Positions 55,573-64,000 of a stretch of 64,000 bases of DNA are shown here, piece after piece. Position numbers and translations under genes: made by a program. The notes under the pieces were generated by a model. The model worked only from the letters and a program-made list of their open reading frames with translations. It was not told where the DNA came from and ran no database searches. Source of the stretch: Corynebacterium fournieri (lineage in GTDB: Bacteria > Actinomycetota > Actinomycetes > Mycobacteriales > Mycobacteriaceae); NCBI RefSeq assembly GCF_030408775.1, contig NZ_CP047210.1:1922001-1986000 (forward strand), given 5' to 3'. Numbering within the stretch: position 1 is the stretch's first letter; each line of letters opens with the position of its first letter.

Positions 55573-56037
55573 GCTAACGCCTTGGCCCTCGTTGGGCGGC
55601 GACACCTCGCAGTTTTTCTCCAGCCAGATTCCGGCCAGGCACAGGGCGAGCCCGCCCAGGGTGCCCGCCACCAGCGGCGGGACGTCGCCAGGCGCCGCCT
55701 CCAGCACGCGAATCTTGGTCACCACAAAGCTCAACGTGCCGCCGTAGAGGCCGCCGAAGACTGCTCCCGCCCAGGCACTCGCCTTGCCAAAGACCATGAA
55801 GTTCGCCGCCTGCATGGGGTTGAGCTGGCTGCGGTCCAGCCCCACCTTGCCGTCCTTGCGGCGCTTGCGCACGACCAGCGCCAGCCAGCCGGCGATCGCC
55901 GCCATCGTCCACAGCGACAGCGGCACCACCATGTTCAGCGACTCCAGCAGGCCGTAAAAGCGGCGCACCAGAATCACCGCGGCAGCCGCGAAAAACCCGG
56001 CGACGGCGATCAACCCTTCGTACGGCGTGCGCTTCAC
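55570..56037 (-). CDS. DUF3180 membrane protein
   Basis: This 155-residue membrane protein has about four hydrophobic helices and the DUF3180 arrangement, including MNPMQAAN-like LNPMQAANFMVFGKASAWAG and the following GGLYGG turn. The family is actinobacterial and nearly always lies directly after folK. Function is unknown. The GTG start overlaps the folK stop by 4 bp (GTGA), so it is translated with the folate genes. Confidence 0.85.
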   Translation of the reverse strand: MKRTPYEGLIAVAGFFAAAAVILVRRFYGLLESLNMVVPLSLWTMAAIAGWLALVVRKRRKDGKVGLDRSQLNPMQAANFMVFGKASAWAGAVFGGLYGGTLSFVVTKIRVLEAAPGDVPPLVAGTLGGLALCLAGIWLEKNCEVSPPNEGQGVS

Positions 56038-56492
56038 AGCTTTCGCACCCCTTGGTCCTCCAGGCCCGCGAGCAGTTCGCTCACCGGCGTGGCGCCGAGT
56101 GTCGCAGCTGGGTCCATCTCCAGCCACGGCTCGAGCACGAACTGCCGCAGGTGCGCGCGCGGGTGCGGCACGGTCAGCTCCGGGTCCTGCGAGGTGTGCC
56201 CCTCGATCCAGACGATGTCCACGTCGAGGGTGCGCGGCCCCCAGCGCTCCTCGCGCACGCGCTCGGCTTGCCGCTCCAGCTTCTGGCAGCGCGCCAGCAG
56301 CTCGTGCGGCGAATCGTCCACGTCCACCAGCACGCTCTGGTTGAGAAAGTCCGGCTGGTCCGTCTTGCCCCAGGGGGCGGTAGCGTAGACGGAGCTTGCG
56401 CGGACAACCTCCCCGTCGAACTCGTCCAGCACAGAACGCAGAAAGGCTCGCGCATCCCCCATGTTCGAGCCCGAAGACAGCACCGCACGCAT
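56034..56492 (-). CDS. folK: 2-amino-4-hydroxy-6-hydroxymethyldihydropteridine diphosphokinase
   Basis: This 152-residue enzyme transfers pyrophosphate from ATP to the pterin in folate synthesis. The family start AVLSSGSNMGD, the residue set RVREERWGPRTLDVDIV and the HPRAHLRQFVLEPW motif are all present. It follows folB by 2 bp in the folE-folP-folB-folK-DUF3180 order. Confidence 0.95.
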   Translation of the reverse strand: MRAVLSSGSNMGDARAFLRSVLDEFDGEVVRASSVYATAPWGKTDQPDFLNQSVLVDVDDSPHELLARCQKLERQAERVREERWGPRTLDVDIVWIEGHTSQDPELTVPHPRAHLRQFVLEPWLEMDPAATLGATPVSELLAGLEDQGVRKL

Positions 56493-56494
56493 GG

Positions 56495-56866
56495 CTACAT
56501 CCGTTTCCGTGAGCGCCGCGCCACCACCGCGACGTCGTCGAAGACTGCTGGGATCGGCGCATGCGGTTTGTGCAAGGTCACTTCCACGGCGTGCAGCGCG
56601 TCGTAGCTGCGCATGGCCGTCTCGGCGATTTCCACCACCACCGTCTCAATGAGCTGGCGCGGAGTGCCGGTGGCGATCCGCAACACGGTATCAGCCAGCT
56701 CGGCGTAGTTGACGGTCTGCGTTAAGTCGTCCTCGCGCGCCGCGCCCGCAAAATCCAGCCAGCAGGTGATATCCAGGGAAAACGCCTGGCCATACGCGGT
56801 CTCGTGCTCGAGCACCCCGTGGTTGGCGTGGAACTTCAGCCCCTTGAGTTCAATGCGGTCAGCCAT
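56495..56866 (-). CDS. folB: Dihydroneopterin aldolase
   Basis: This 123-residue enzyme cleaves dihydroneopterin to the hydroxymethyl pterin used by FolK. The start MADRIELKGLKFHANHGVLE, the catalytic Glu in GVLEHE, and the late KPHAPIP motif are diagnostic. It lies 2 bp from folK and its ATG overlaps the folP stop by 8 bp. AAAGGTGG precedes the ATG. Confidence 0.95.
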   Translation of the reverse strand: MADRIELKGLKFHANHGVLEHETAYGQAFSLDITCWLDFAGAAREDDLTQTVNYAELADTVLRIATGTPRQLIETVVVEIAETAMRSYDALHAVEVTLHKPHAPIPAVFDDVAVVARRSRKRM

Positions 56867-57701
56867 TGCGCCACCTTTCTGCAACATCCACAGCGTCCCG
56901 GGAGACCGCCACCTCGTGCACCCGCACGCACCACGCACCGGCGTGGGCCGCGAGCGCGGTGACTGCGGCGGTGGCGGGATCGGCGTCGAGAGGCGAATGC
57001 TCGAGCCCCCGGTCCGCGCGCACCTCCATGAGGAAGCGCTTGCGCGACGCGCCCACGAGAATGGGAAACTCACCGGCGATGAACTCCGGCAGCGCATTGA
57101 GCAACGCCCAGTTGTCCGCCGCCGTCTTGGCAAACCCAAGGCCCGGGTCCAAGGTGATCTGCGCCGGGTCTACCCCCTGCGCAGTCGCCTTATCGACGAG
57201 CTCCGCAAGCACCCCGTGCACATCCGCGACGACGTCGCCGCCGTGGTCCGCCGCCCCGGATGCGTTAACGAAGGCGTCCGCGCGCCAGTGCATGAGACAC
57301 ACCGGCAGAGCGGTCTGCGCCATCACGCGGTACATGTCCGGATCCGCAAGACCGCCGGAGACGTCGTTGATCAGGTCCACGCCCTCCTCCGCGGCTGCCA
57401 GCGCGGTGGCGGCGCGCATGGTGTCCACCGACGTGCGGATTCCGTCCTCGTGCAGCGCCCGGATCACCGGACGAATGCGCTGCGCCTCCACCTCCGCCGG
57501 CACGCGAGTCGCCCCCGGGCGGGTCGATTCCGCGCCCACATCGATGATGTCCGCGCCAGAGCGCACCAGCTCGTGCGCGTGCGCGATGGCGTCGTCCGCG
57601 GCGAGCCACTTGCCGCCGTCGGAAAACGAGTCTTCAGTGACGTTGACAATGCCCATCACGCTCGTGCGCCCTGGCACGGTCAACTCGGCGACGGTGGTCA
57701 T
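56859..57701 (-). CDS. folP: Dihydropteroate synthase
   Basis: This 280-residue TIM-barrel enzyme condenses p-aminobenzoate with the pterin pyrophosphate and is the target of sulfonamides. Motifs are GIVNVTEDSFSDGG, DVGAESTRPGA, the LINDVSGG strand and LDPGLGFAKTA. The length is typical for a single-function enzyme. It starts 5 bp after folE. Confidence 0.96.
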   Translation of the reverse strand: MTTVAELTVPGRTSVMGIVNVTEDSFSDGGKWLAADDAIAHAHELVRSGADIIDVGAESTRPGATRVPAEVEAQRIRPVIRALHEDGIRTSVDTMRAATALAAAEEGVDLINDVSGGLADPDMYRVMAQTALPVCLMHWRADAFVNASGAADHGGDVVADVHGVLAELVDKATAQGVDPAQITLDPGLGFAKTAADNWALLNALPEFIAGEFPILVGASRKRFLMEVRADRGLEHSPLDADPATAAVTALAAHAGAWCVRVHEVAVSRDAVDVAERWRNG

Positions 57702-57706
57702 GGCTC

Positions 57707-58282
57707 CTATCCCCTAATCAGGCTCAGCACTTCCGAGCGCGAAGCGGCGTTGTTTTGGAAGCCGCCGCGCACCGCCGACGTGGTGGTGGTCGCGCCGGGC
57801 TTCCGGATCCCACGCATGGCCATGCACAGGTGCTCGCACTCAATGACCACGATAACCGCGGAGGCGTTGAGCTTGTCCACGATCGCGTCCGCGATCTGGG
57901 CCGTCAACCGTTCCTGCACCTGCGGGCGCTTGGCGTACATGTCGGCCACGCGCGCCAGCTTGGACAGGCCGGTCACCTTGCCCTCCGGACCGGGGATGTA
58001 GCCGATGTGGGCCACGCCGTAAAACGGCACCAGGTGGTGCTCGCAGGTGGAGTAGATGGGGATGTCGCGGACAAGCACGAGCTCGCGGTGGTTCTCGGAA
58101 AACGACTTCTCCAGGTGCACCGTCGGGTCCTCGTGCAGACCCGCGAAGACCTCCTCGTAGGCGCGGGCGACACGCGCGGGTGTCTCGCGCAGCCCCTCGC
58201 GGTCCGGGTCCTCCCCCACCGCAAGGAGCAGCTCGCGCACCGCGGCCTCCGCGCGCTCGCGGTCGAAGTTCGAGTTAGTCAT
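57707..58282 (-). CDS. folE: GTP cyclohydrolase I
   Basis: This 191-residue enzyme opens GTP to dihydroneopterin triphosphate, the first folate step. Zinc ligands are Cys in [11 protein letters not shown] and a later Cys-His in [12 protein letters not shown]. The [12 protein letters not shown] motif is present. The ATG at 58282 overlaps the ftsH stop by 8 bp, so folate genes and ftsH share a transcript. Confidence 0.96.
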   Translation of the reverse strand: MTNSNFDRERAEAAVRELLLAVGEDPDREGLRETPARVARAYEEVFAGLHEDPTVHLEKSFSENHRELVLVRDIPIYSTCEHHLVPFYGVAHIGYIPGPEGKVTGLSKLARVADMYAKRPQVQERLTAQIADAIVDKLNASAVIVVIECEHLCMAMRGIRKPGATTTTSAVRGGFQNNAASRSEVLSLIRG

Positions 58283-60623
58283 CTTCCCTCCTGTGCCTCG
58301 GCTGACGCTCCTCGCGCGGCAGCTGCGTCGTCTCCTCGTCGGACTCGACCGGGGTGGTCTCCGGCTCCGGTCCGCGCGAGGCGTGGTCCGGGCGCTCGTG
58401 CTCCGGCAGGCGGAAGCCAATCTGCTCCGGCTCCGCCGGATAGTTCCGGGTGCCCGGGTGCTGCTGGGGTTGCTGGGGTTGCGCCTGCTGCTCGTTTGCC
58501 GGCGCGCCCTTGTACGTCCACCCCTCCGGGGGCTTCGGCCCGCCGTACTGGGGCGGGTTGCTCTTCGGCTGCTGCCAGCGCGTCGAGCCCTTCTTCGGAG
58601 GCTGCTGTTGCTCAGCCTCGCGCTCCTTGCGGCGGCGCTCGCGCGTCGCCTTCGACTGCTCCAAGATGGAGAAGCGCTTCGGCGGCTCCTCGCCGCGCTC
58701 CTTGGCAATCTCCACCGGGGTCTTCACCGGGTCGCGGTACGCCTGCCGGCCGAACCGGGGGTCGTGCTCCGGCAGCTGCGGGCGGGTAGGCTCCACAGAA
58801 TCGAAGATGGCCTCTAGGTCGCCGCGGCGCAGCGTTTCTTTCTCCAGGAGTTTCGAGGCGAGCGTGTCCAGCTCGTCGCGGTAGCGCTCGAGGGTGGCGT
58901 AGGCGACCTTGTGGGCTTCGTCGAGAAGCAACTGCATCTCCTCGTCGATCTTGGCCGCCACCGCCGGCGAGTACTCCAGCGAACCTCCCCCGCCGCGGCC
59001 GGAGAAGGGATCGCCCTGCTCCTGGCCGTACTTCACGGCGCCGAGCGCAGAGGTCATGCCGTACTCGGTGACCATCGCACGCGCGATCTTGGTCGCCTGC
59101 TCAATGTCGTTGGACGCACCCGTGGTAGGCGCGCCGAAGACCAGTTCTTCCGCGGAGCGCCCACCCATGGCAAAGACCATGCGGGCGAACAGCTCGTCGC
59201 GGGTGTACATGCCCTTGTCGTCCTCGTCCGCGGTCATGGCGAAGCCGCCGGTGCGCCCGCGCGCGAGGATGGTCACCTTGTACACGCGCTCGATGTCCTT
59301 TAGCGCCCACGCGGCGAGCGTGTGGCCGCCCTCGTGGTAGGCGGTGACCTTCTTCTCGTGCTCCGAGATGACCTTGCTGGAGCGGCGCGGTCCGCCGATG
59401 ACACGGTCCGTGGCCTCCTCGAGCGCGTCCGCGGTGATCACGTTGCCACCAATGCGGGCGGTGAGCAGCGCGGCCTCGTTGAGCACGTTGGCCAGATCCG
59501 CGCCCGACATGCCCGCGGTGCGCTTGGCCAACGCGTCGAGCGAGACGTCGTCCGCCAACGGCTTGTCCTTGGCGTGGACCTTGAGAATCTGCGCACGGCC
59601 AGACAGATCCGGGTTGGTCACCGGGATCTGGCGGTCGAAGCGGCCAGGACGCAGCAGCGCCGGATCCAAAATGTCCGGGCGGTTCGTCGCCGCGATCAAG
59701 ATCACGCCCTCGCGGCCGGAGAAACCGTCCATCTCCACCAGCAGCTGGTTCAGGGTTTGCTCGCGCTCGTCGTGGCCACCGCCCATGCCAGAGCCGCGCT
59801 GGCGGCCCACCGCGTCGATCTCGTCGACGAAGATGATGCACGGGCTGTTCTCGCGCGCCTGCTTGAACAGGTCGCGCACGCGCGAGGCACCCACGCCCAC
59901 GAACATCTCCACGAAGTCGGAGCCCGAGATGGTGTAGAACGGCACGCCCGCCTCGCCGGCGACGGCGCGCGCGAGCAAGGTCTTGCCTGTGCCGGGCGGG
60001 CCGTAGAGCAGCACGCCGCGCGGGATCTTCGCGCCCAGCTTTTCGTAGACGGACGGATCGGTGAGGAAGTCCACGACCTCCTGCAGCTCGTCCACCGCCT
60101 CGTCGGCGCCGGCGACGTCCGCGAACGTGTTGGTCGGGTTGTCCTTGGTCAGCTGCTTCGCCTTCGAGCCGCCGATGCCGAATGGCCCGCCGCCCCCCGC
60201 CTGTATGCGGTACATGAAGTAGATGCACAGGCCAATGACCAGCACCATCGGCAGCATGAAGCCGAGCATGGACATCAGGAAGGACTCCTGCGTCACGTTC
60301 GTTTCGTACTTGTCCGCGCCGGACTCGCGCACTGCGCTGAAGATGTCCGGGGTGGTGCGTGCCGGGTACTGGGCGGCGATGGACTCGATGCCCTCGCGCT
60401 CGTCCACGGTGATCGGCTCGCGCAGGTCGATGCGGACGCGCTGCTCGCGGTCGTCGATCTGCACTGCCTCCGCGTTGTGGTTCTGCAGCTGCTCGAGCGC
60501 CACAGAGGTGTCCACGCGCTGGTAGGCGCGGGAATCGTCCCCGAACAGCGTGATCAGGTAGAGGACGATGAGCGCGATGGCGCCGATGACGCCCCACCGC
60601 AAAACCTTTTTATTTTTGCTCAT
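58275..60623 (-). CDS. ftsH: ATP-dependent zinc metalloprotease FtsH
   Basis: This 782-residue membrane protease degrades misfolded and regulatory membrane proteins. Two membrane helices (about 10-28 and 112-135) flank an external domain. The AAA module has Walker A GPPGTGKT near 207 and the SRH region. The zinc motif HEGGH is near 432. The last 170 residues are Pro/Gln/Arg-rich and low-complexity, typical of actinobacterial FtsH. It follows hpt by 11 bp. Confidence 0.97.
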   Translation of the reverse strand: MSKNKKVLRWGVIGAIALIVLYLITLFGDDSRAYQRVDTSVALEQLQNHNAEAVQIDDREQRVRIDLREPITVDEREGIESIAAQYPARTTPDIFSAVRESGADKYETNVTQESFLMSMLGFMLPMVLVIGLCIYFMYRIQAGGGGPFGIGGSKAKQLTKDNPTNTFADVAGADEAVDELQEVVDFLTDPSVYEKLGAKIPRGVLLYGPPGTGKTLLARAVAGEAGVPFYTISGSDFVEMFVGVGASRVRDLFKQARENSPCIIFVDEIDAVGRQRGSGMGGGHDEREQTLNQLLVEMDGFSGREGVILIAATNRPDILDPALLRPGRFDRQIPVTNPDLSGRAQILKVHAKDKPLADDVSLDALAKRTAGMSGADLANVLNEAALLTARIGGNVITADALEEATDRVIGGPRRSSKVISEHEKKVTAYHEGGHTLAAWALKDIERVYKVTILARGRTGGFAMTADEDDKGMYTRDELFARMVFAMGGRSAEELVFGAPTTGASNDIEQATKIARAMVTEYGMTSALGAVKYGQEQGDPFSGRGGGGSLEYSPAVAAKIDEEMQLLLDEAHKVAYATLERYRDELDTLASKLLEKETLRRGDLEAIFDSVEPTRPQLPEHDPRFGRQAYRDPVKTPVEIAKERGEEPPKRFSILEQSKATRERRRKEREAEQQQPPKKGSTRWQQPKSNPPQYGGPKPPEGWTYKGAPANEQQAQPQQPQQHPGTRNYPAEPEQIGFRLPEHERPDHASRGPEPETTPVESDEETTQLPREERQPRHRREDD

Positions 60624-60634
60624 AAACCTTTGTT

Positions 60635-61234
60635 CTAGTCAGCGTCTGAGTACACGCGCGGGTGCAGCGTGCCCACATACGGCAAGTCCCTGTAGCGCTC
60701 GGCGTAATCCAGGCCGTAGCCGATGACAAACTCGTTGGGGATGTCGAAGCCGATGTCCAGCAGGTCGATCTTGGCCGTCTGCACCTCCGGCTTGCGCAAA
60801 AGAGTAACGACTTCGAGGCTCTTCGGGTTCCGGTTGCGCAGATTGCGCAGCAACCAGGACAGGGTCAGGCCGGAGTCGATGATGTCCTCGACCACCAGCA
60901 CGTCGCGGCCCGCGACCTCCTTGTCCAGATCCTTGAGAATGCGCACCACGCCCGAGCTGGTGGTGGAGTTGCCGTAGGAGGACACGGCCATGAACTCCAT
61001 CTCCGCCGGGATGGACAGCTTGCGCGCGAAATCGGTGAGGAAGAACACCGCGCCTTTGAGCACGCACACCAAGATGAGGTCGTCTTCCGCGTCGCGGTAC
61101 TTCTCCGAGACCATGTCCGCCAGCTCCTGGATGCGCGCTTGGAGCACGTCCTCCGGGATCAGGATCGCCTCCACGTCGTCTCCGTAGCGGTGTGGCGGGA
61201 CGTTGAAGTCCTTGGTGTCGTGCAACTCGGTCAT
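60635..61234 (-). CDS. hpt: Hypoxanthine phosphoribosyltransferase
   Basis: This 199-residue salvage enzyme makes IMP and GMP from the free bases and PRPP. It has the PRPP-binding loop [16 protein letters not shown], the flexible-loop region [13 protein letters not shown], and the C-terminal [17 protein letters not shown]. The ATG at 61234 fits the usual length; GGAAGGG precedes it. The 112-bp gap to tilS holds no recognisable element beyond that ribosome site. Confidence 0.95.
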   Translation of the reverse strand: MTELHDTKDFNVPPHRYGDDVEAILIPEDVLQARIQELADMVSEKYRDAEDDLILVCVLKGAVFFLTDFARKLSIPAEMEFMAVSSYGNSTTSSGVVRILKDLDKEVAGRDVLVVEDIIDSGLTLSWLLRNLRNRNPKSLEVVTLLRKPEVQTAKIDLLDIGFDIPNEFVIGYGLDYAERYRDLPYVGTLHPRVYSDAD

Positions 61235-61346
61235 GGGCTGGCCCTTCCCTCTCGCGGTTTGTCGCGTCAGTTTGCGTTCACGTGCGCGTAACTTCCACAT
61301 CTTGCCACCTGCCCGCGGGAAGGTACAACCACCTGCGCGGTTTGGG

Positions 61347-62231
61347 CTAGATTAAAGCCAGCTGACCGCCTTTGCGCACCACCGCGCGCCCGCCGGCGAC
61401 AGCGACGGGGCCTTGCCCGTGCCAATCGACGACCAAGGCTTCCACCGCCGCCAGCTGATCGCCCTGCACCGGCACCCCCTCGCTGAGAAGCCACGCAGCT
61501 AATCGACGCCTCCGGACCGGCCCCGCATCCGCCGCCAGCTGCGCGCAGGAGGTCGTCGGGCTGAGGTCCGCCAGTGCCGCGATCAGTGCGTCATCCGCCG
61601 CGATCCGGTCCGCGGCGGCGGCTAAGGCAGGCACGGCGTCGCCGCCGAGCAGCTCGCTGAGCAGCGGCACGACCCGCGTGCGCACGGCCACTCGCCGGAA
61701 GGCGGGATCGTCGTTCATCGGGTCGTGCCACGGGGCAACCCCCAGCTCCGTACATGCGCCGACGGTGTCCGCGCGGCGCACCCCCAAAAACGGCCGCACG
61801 ATGCGGTCGGTGCGCGGCGCCATGCCGGACGGGTTGCCGCGAAGCGCGCCCAGGATGAGCGTTTCGGCCTGGTCGTCGGCGGTGTGGGCGACCCAGACGT
61901 CCTTTCCGTACGCCAGCAGCGCCTCGTAGCGGGCCTCGCGCGCAGCCGCCTCGAGGTTGCCCGCGCCGACCGCCACCCGGACCACCTCGGCGTCCAGCCC
62001 GAACTCGCGGGCGGCACCTGCGGCGGTTTCTGCCACTTCCTCCGAGCCGGTTTGCAGACCGTGATCCACCACCACGCAGCGCACGTCCTTGCCTTCCGCT
62101 GCGGCGGCCGCGGCCAGAGCGAGTGAGTCGGGCCCGCCGGACAGGCCGATGACAGCCGGGGAGGTCAGCGGCCGCACGGCGCGTCGACAAGCGAGAAAGT
62201 GCGGGCTGCGGCGCGGCCAGAAAGGATCCAT
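61347..62231 (-). CDS. tilS: tRNA(Ile)-lysidine synthase
   Basis: This 294-residue enzyme adds lysine to the wobble cytidine of tRNA-Ile(CAU), switching its codon reading. The PP-loop SGGPDSLA lies at about residue 31. The [18 protein letters not shown] segment and the [20 protein letters not shown] part are family features. It is short, without an extended C-terminal domain. Its ATG overlaps the dac stop by 1 bp (TGATG). Confidence 0.94.
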   Translation of the reverse strand: MDPFWPRRSPHFLACRRAVRPLTSPAVIGLSGGPDSLALAAAAAAEGKDVRCVVVDHGLQTGSEEVAETAAGAAREFGLDAEVVRVAVGAGNLEAAAREARYEALLAYGKDVWVAHTADDQAETLILGALRGNPSGMAPRTDRIVRPFLGVRRADTVGACTELGVAPWHDPMNDDPAFRRVAVRTRVVPLLSELLGGDAVPALAAAADRIAADDALIAALADLSPTTSCAQLAADAGPVRRRRLAAWLLSEGVPVQGDQLAAVEALVVDWHGQGPVAVAGGRAVVRKGGQLALI

Positions 62232-63487
62232 CAGTAGTCGCGCAGCGCGGAGGTGAACTCGTCCATCGCCCGGCGCGCCGCGAGCACGTCGGCGTCGTTG
62301 CAGATCAGCGCGAAGGTGTAGACGTTGCCCTCCATGCTGGTCACCGTGCCCGCCAGTGAGGCGGTGCCGTCGAGCGTGCCAGTTTTCGCACGAACCCAGC
62401 CGCGGCCCGGCAAGTCCGCGAAACGGTCCTCCAGGGTGCCCTCGCCGGCGGCGACGGGCAGGGCGGACAGCAGCGCACGCAGTTCGGGCGCGGCGATCGC
62501 GTCGTGCAGCAGCGCGTCGAGCAGCTTCGGGGCGATGCGGTCCTCGGTGGACAGCCCGGAATTGTCTCGCAGCACCACCCCGGCAACGTCAAAGCCGTAC
62601 TCCTCCAGCACGCTCAGCGTCTCCCCCGGCGCGTCCGTGGTCCCGCGCGCAAGCGCCACCTCGCGGCCGATCGCCTCCGCGTAGACGTTGTCGGAGTTCT
62701 TCATCATCAGCTCGAGCCGCTCCGCCAGAGTCGGCGACTCCACCGCGGCAACGCGCTCCCCGTCTGCCGGGGCGGAGCTGACGCCGACGGTCTTCGCGCC
62801 CACGCGGTCCGCCAGCGCCTGCGCAACGTCCAGGGCCGGGGTGTGCGAGCGCGGCACGTCGCCGGCGGTCTCGCCGTCGAGTCGCCCGCCGGAGAGCATC
62901 GCCGGCTGCAGCGGGGCAACAAAGCCGCCGTCGATGTCCAGCGGGTTCCAGCCCGGCAGCATCTCCTCCATTCCGTCCCAGGCGGTGGTGTCGATGAGCA
63001 CCGAGTCCGCGGCTCCCACCTGCTCGGCCAGCTCGTCCATCGCCTCCGCGTCCAGCCACACGTCGCCGGCGGCCTTGATGGTCACCTCCCCCGGGTTCGC
63101 GCCGCGCACCACCTCGGTGGTGATGCGGTCTTCGGCCCCCAAGCTCAACAGCGCTGCGGACGCGGTGAGCAGCTTCGTCACCGACGCCGGGCGCAGCGCC
63201 TCGCCGGAGGCGCGCTCAAACACCACCTCGCCCTCCTTGTCGGACACGCGGCCGTGAAAGGTGCCCAGGTCGGGGTTTGCGGCGAGGGATTCCAGGGTGG
63301 CGCGCAGCGAAGCGTCGTCGATAGGCGAAGGCGAAGCCGGCTCAAGCGCCTGCGGCGCGGACTGGAGTTGGTACGGCGGGGCGTGCGTGATCTCGGAGAG
63401 CTGCTCGTGCGCCGCGATGCCGAAGCCCGCCACGCCGCCGACTGCTGCCAGTGCCACCGCGCCGGCGACCCATGTCCATACCTTCAT
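62231..63487 (-). CDS. dac: D-alanyl-D-alanine carboxypeptidase/endopeptidase (PBP4 type, S13)
   Basis: This 418-residue exported enzyme trims peptidoglycan peptides. It begins with a signal or anchor segment ([20 protein letters not shown]). The S13 active-site motifs are SVTKLL (Ser near 105), NSDN, and KTGT near residue 368. A large insertion between SxxK and SDN is characteristic of PBP4. The ATG at 63487 fits the signal peptide; an upstream ATG would run into the divergent ppa leader. It is coupled to tilS. Confidence 0.93.
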   Translation of the reverse strand: MKVWTWVAGAVALAAVGGVAGFGIAAHEQLSEITHAPPYQLQSAPQALEPASPSPIDDASLRATLESLAANPDLGTFHGRVSDKEGEVVFERASGEALRPASVTKLLTASAALLSLGAEDRITTEVVRGANPGEVTIKAAGDVWLDAEAMDELAEQVGAADSVLIDTTAWDGMEEMLPGWNPLDIDGGFVAPLQPAMLSGGRLDGETAGDVPRSHTPALDVAQALADRVGAKTVGVSSAPADGERVAAVESPTLAERLELMMKNSDNVYAEAIGREVALARGTTDAPGETLSVLEEYGFDVAGVVLRDNSGLSTEDRIAPKLLDALLHDAIAAPELRALLSALPVAAGEGTLEDRFADLPGRGWVRAKTGTLDGTASLAGTVTSMEGNVYTFALICNDADVLAARRAMDEFTSALRDY

Positions 63488-63508
63488 CGGCGCACATGGT
63501 AGCCGAAG

Positions 63509-63514
63509 TATGAT
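63509..63514 (+). promoter_or_regulatory. Candidate -10 of ppa
   Basis: TATGAT lies 34 nt before the ppa ATG, leaving a leader of about 28 nt that carries an AAAGGAG ribosome site at 63537-63543. This is one of the few genes here with a conventional leader. On the other strand TACCAT (63501-63496) ends 8 nt before the dac start. Confidence 0.55.
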
Positions 63515-63548
63515 GGCGTGCGGACATTCACCGAACAAAGGAGAAGTA

Positions 63549-64000
63549 ATGGCTATCGAGGTCATCATCGAGATCCCCAAGGGCTCCCGCAACAAGTACG
63601 AGGTCGACCACGAGACCGGTCGCGTCTTCCTCGACCGCTACCTGTTCACCCCGATGGCGTACCCGGCGGACTACGGCTTCATCGACAACACCCTGGCCGA
63701 CGACGGCGACCCGCTCGACGCACTCGTGATCACCCCGGAGCCGGTCTTCCCCGGCGTGACCGTCATCGCCCGCCCCATCGGCGTGTTCAAGATGACCGAC
63801 GAGGCCGGCGGCGACGACAAGCTGCTCTGCGTCATCGACGACGTGCGCTACGAGTCCTACCAGGACATCTCCGACGTCTCCGACTTTGTTAAGGACGAGA
63901 TCGAGCACTTCTTCGTGCACTACAAGGACCTCGAGCCGAACAAGGAAGTCACCGGCTCCGGCTGGGGCGACAAGGCTGAGGCCGAGGCGATCCTGCAGGC
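63549..64000 (+). CDS. ppa: Inorganic pyrophosphatase, 5' part (continues past the window)
   Basis: The reading frame from the ATG at 63549 stays open to the right edge, giving about 150 residues of soluble class I pyrophosphatase, close to the full length of about 160. It hydrolyses pyrophosphate and so pulls biosynthetic reactions forward. Motifs are [20 protein letters not shown], the metal-binding [10 protein letters not shown] near residue 50, and [19 protein letters not shown] precedes the start by 5 nt. Confidence 0.97.
   Translation, partial: MAIEVIIEIPKGSRNKYEVDHETGRVFLDRYLFTPMAYPADYGFIDNTLADDGDPLDALVITPEPVFPGVTVIARPIGVFKMTDEAGGDDKLLCVIDDVRYESYQDISDVSDFVKDEIEHFFVHYKDLEPNKEVTGSGWGDKAEAEAILQ

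Overview
The window is a chromosomal segment of a high-GC Corynebacterium. No 16S gene is present, so the species cannot be named. The genus call rests on gene content and order: thrE, a lysine-rich small gene, otsA, a META-domain lipoprotein and otsB in a row; carD-ispD-ispF; a cysS-rlmB pair; DUF6779, DUF3180, folK-folB-folP-folE, ftsH, hpt, tilS and dac in one block; and purS-purQ-purL and purF-purM with a sterol-carrier-like gene. These match the order I recall from Corynebacterium glutamicum and, in part, mycobacteria.

Layout. 1-6.5 kb: purine genes on the minus strand (purS, purQ, purL, purF and the start of purM), with a tandem hot-dog thioesterase between. 6.75-10.8 kb: a 1354-residue secreted nuclease fused to a Rib-like domain and a long collagen-like Gly-X-Y tract. 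10.9-13.4 kb: a zinc/manganese-type ABC importer. 13.4-24.4 kb: DUF2334, a DUF222/HNH nuclease, oligopeptidase B, purC, purB, purD, a HIT protein and a two-component pair that looks like PhoS/PhoR. 24.5-29.7 kb: tRNA-Thr, the threonine exporter, the trehalose OtsA/OtsB operon and an esterase. 29.7-36.2 kb (minus): rlmB, cysS, three related secreted proteins, ispF, ispD and carD. 36.4-46.3 kb: a lipoprotein, radA, an unknown helical protein, carbonic anhydrase, mutY, a secreted lipase and clpC. 46.4-50.4 kb: the remnant of a CHY zinc-finger gene, then ptsI co-transcribed with a beta-glucoside/sucrose-type EIIBCA. 50.4-63.5 kb (minus): lysS, a pseudokinase-like membrane protein, pantothenate and folate genes, ftsH, hpt, tilS and a D,D-carboxypeptidase. 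The window ends inside ppa.

Much of the window is housekeeping: de novo purines, folate, isoprenoid precursors, two aminoacyl-tRNA synthetases, proteolysis and DNA repair. The accessory or unusual parts are the nuclease-collagen fusion, the three-gene secreted family inserted between ispF and cysS, the broken CHY gene and the EIIBCA-ptsI operon. No prophage, insertion sequence, CRISPR array or integrase was seen.

Architecture is very compact. Eight of nine convergent gene pairs abut or overlap at their 3' ends. Several divergent pairs are separated by only 19-24 bp, with overlapping candidate -10 elements. Many candidate -10 hexamers end 6-8 nt before the start codon, which implies leaderless mRNAs. 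The longest stretch without an intact gene is 46265-46592 (328 bp), which holds the clpC control region and the CHY remnant. The next is 6489-6749 (261 bp), which holds the purS promoter and the leader of the nuclease.
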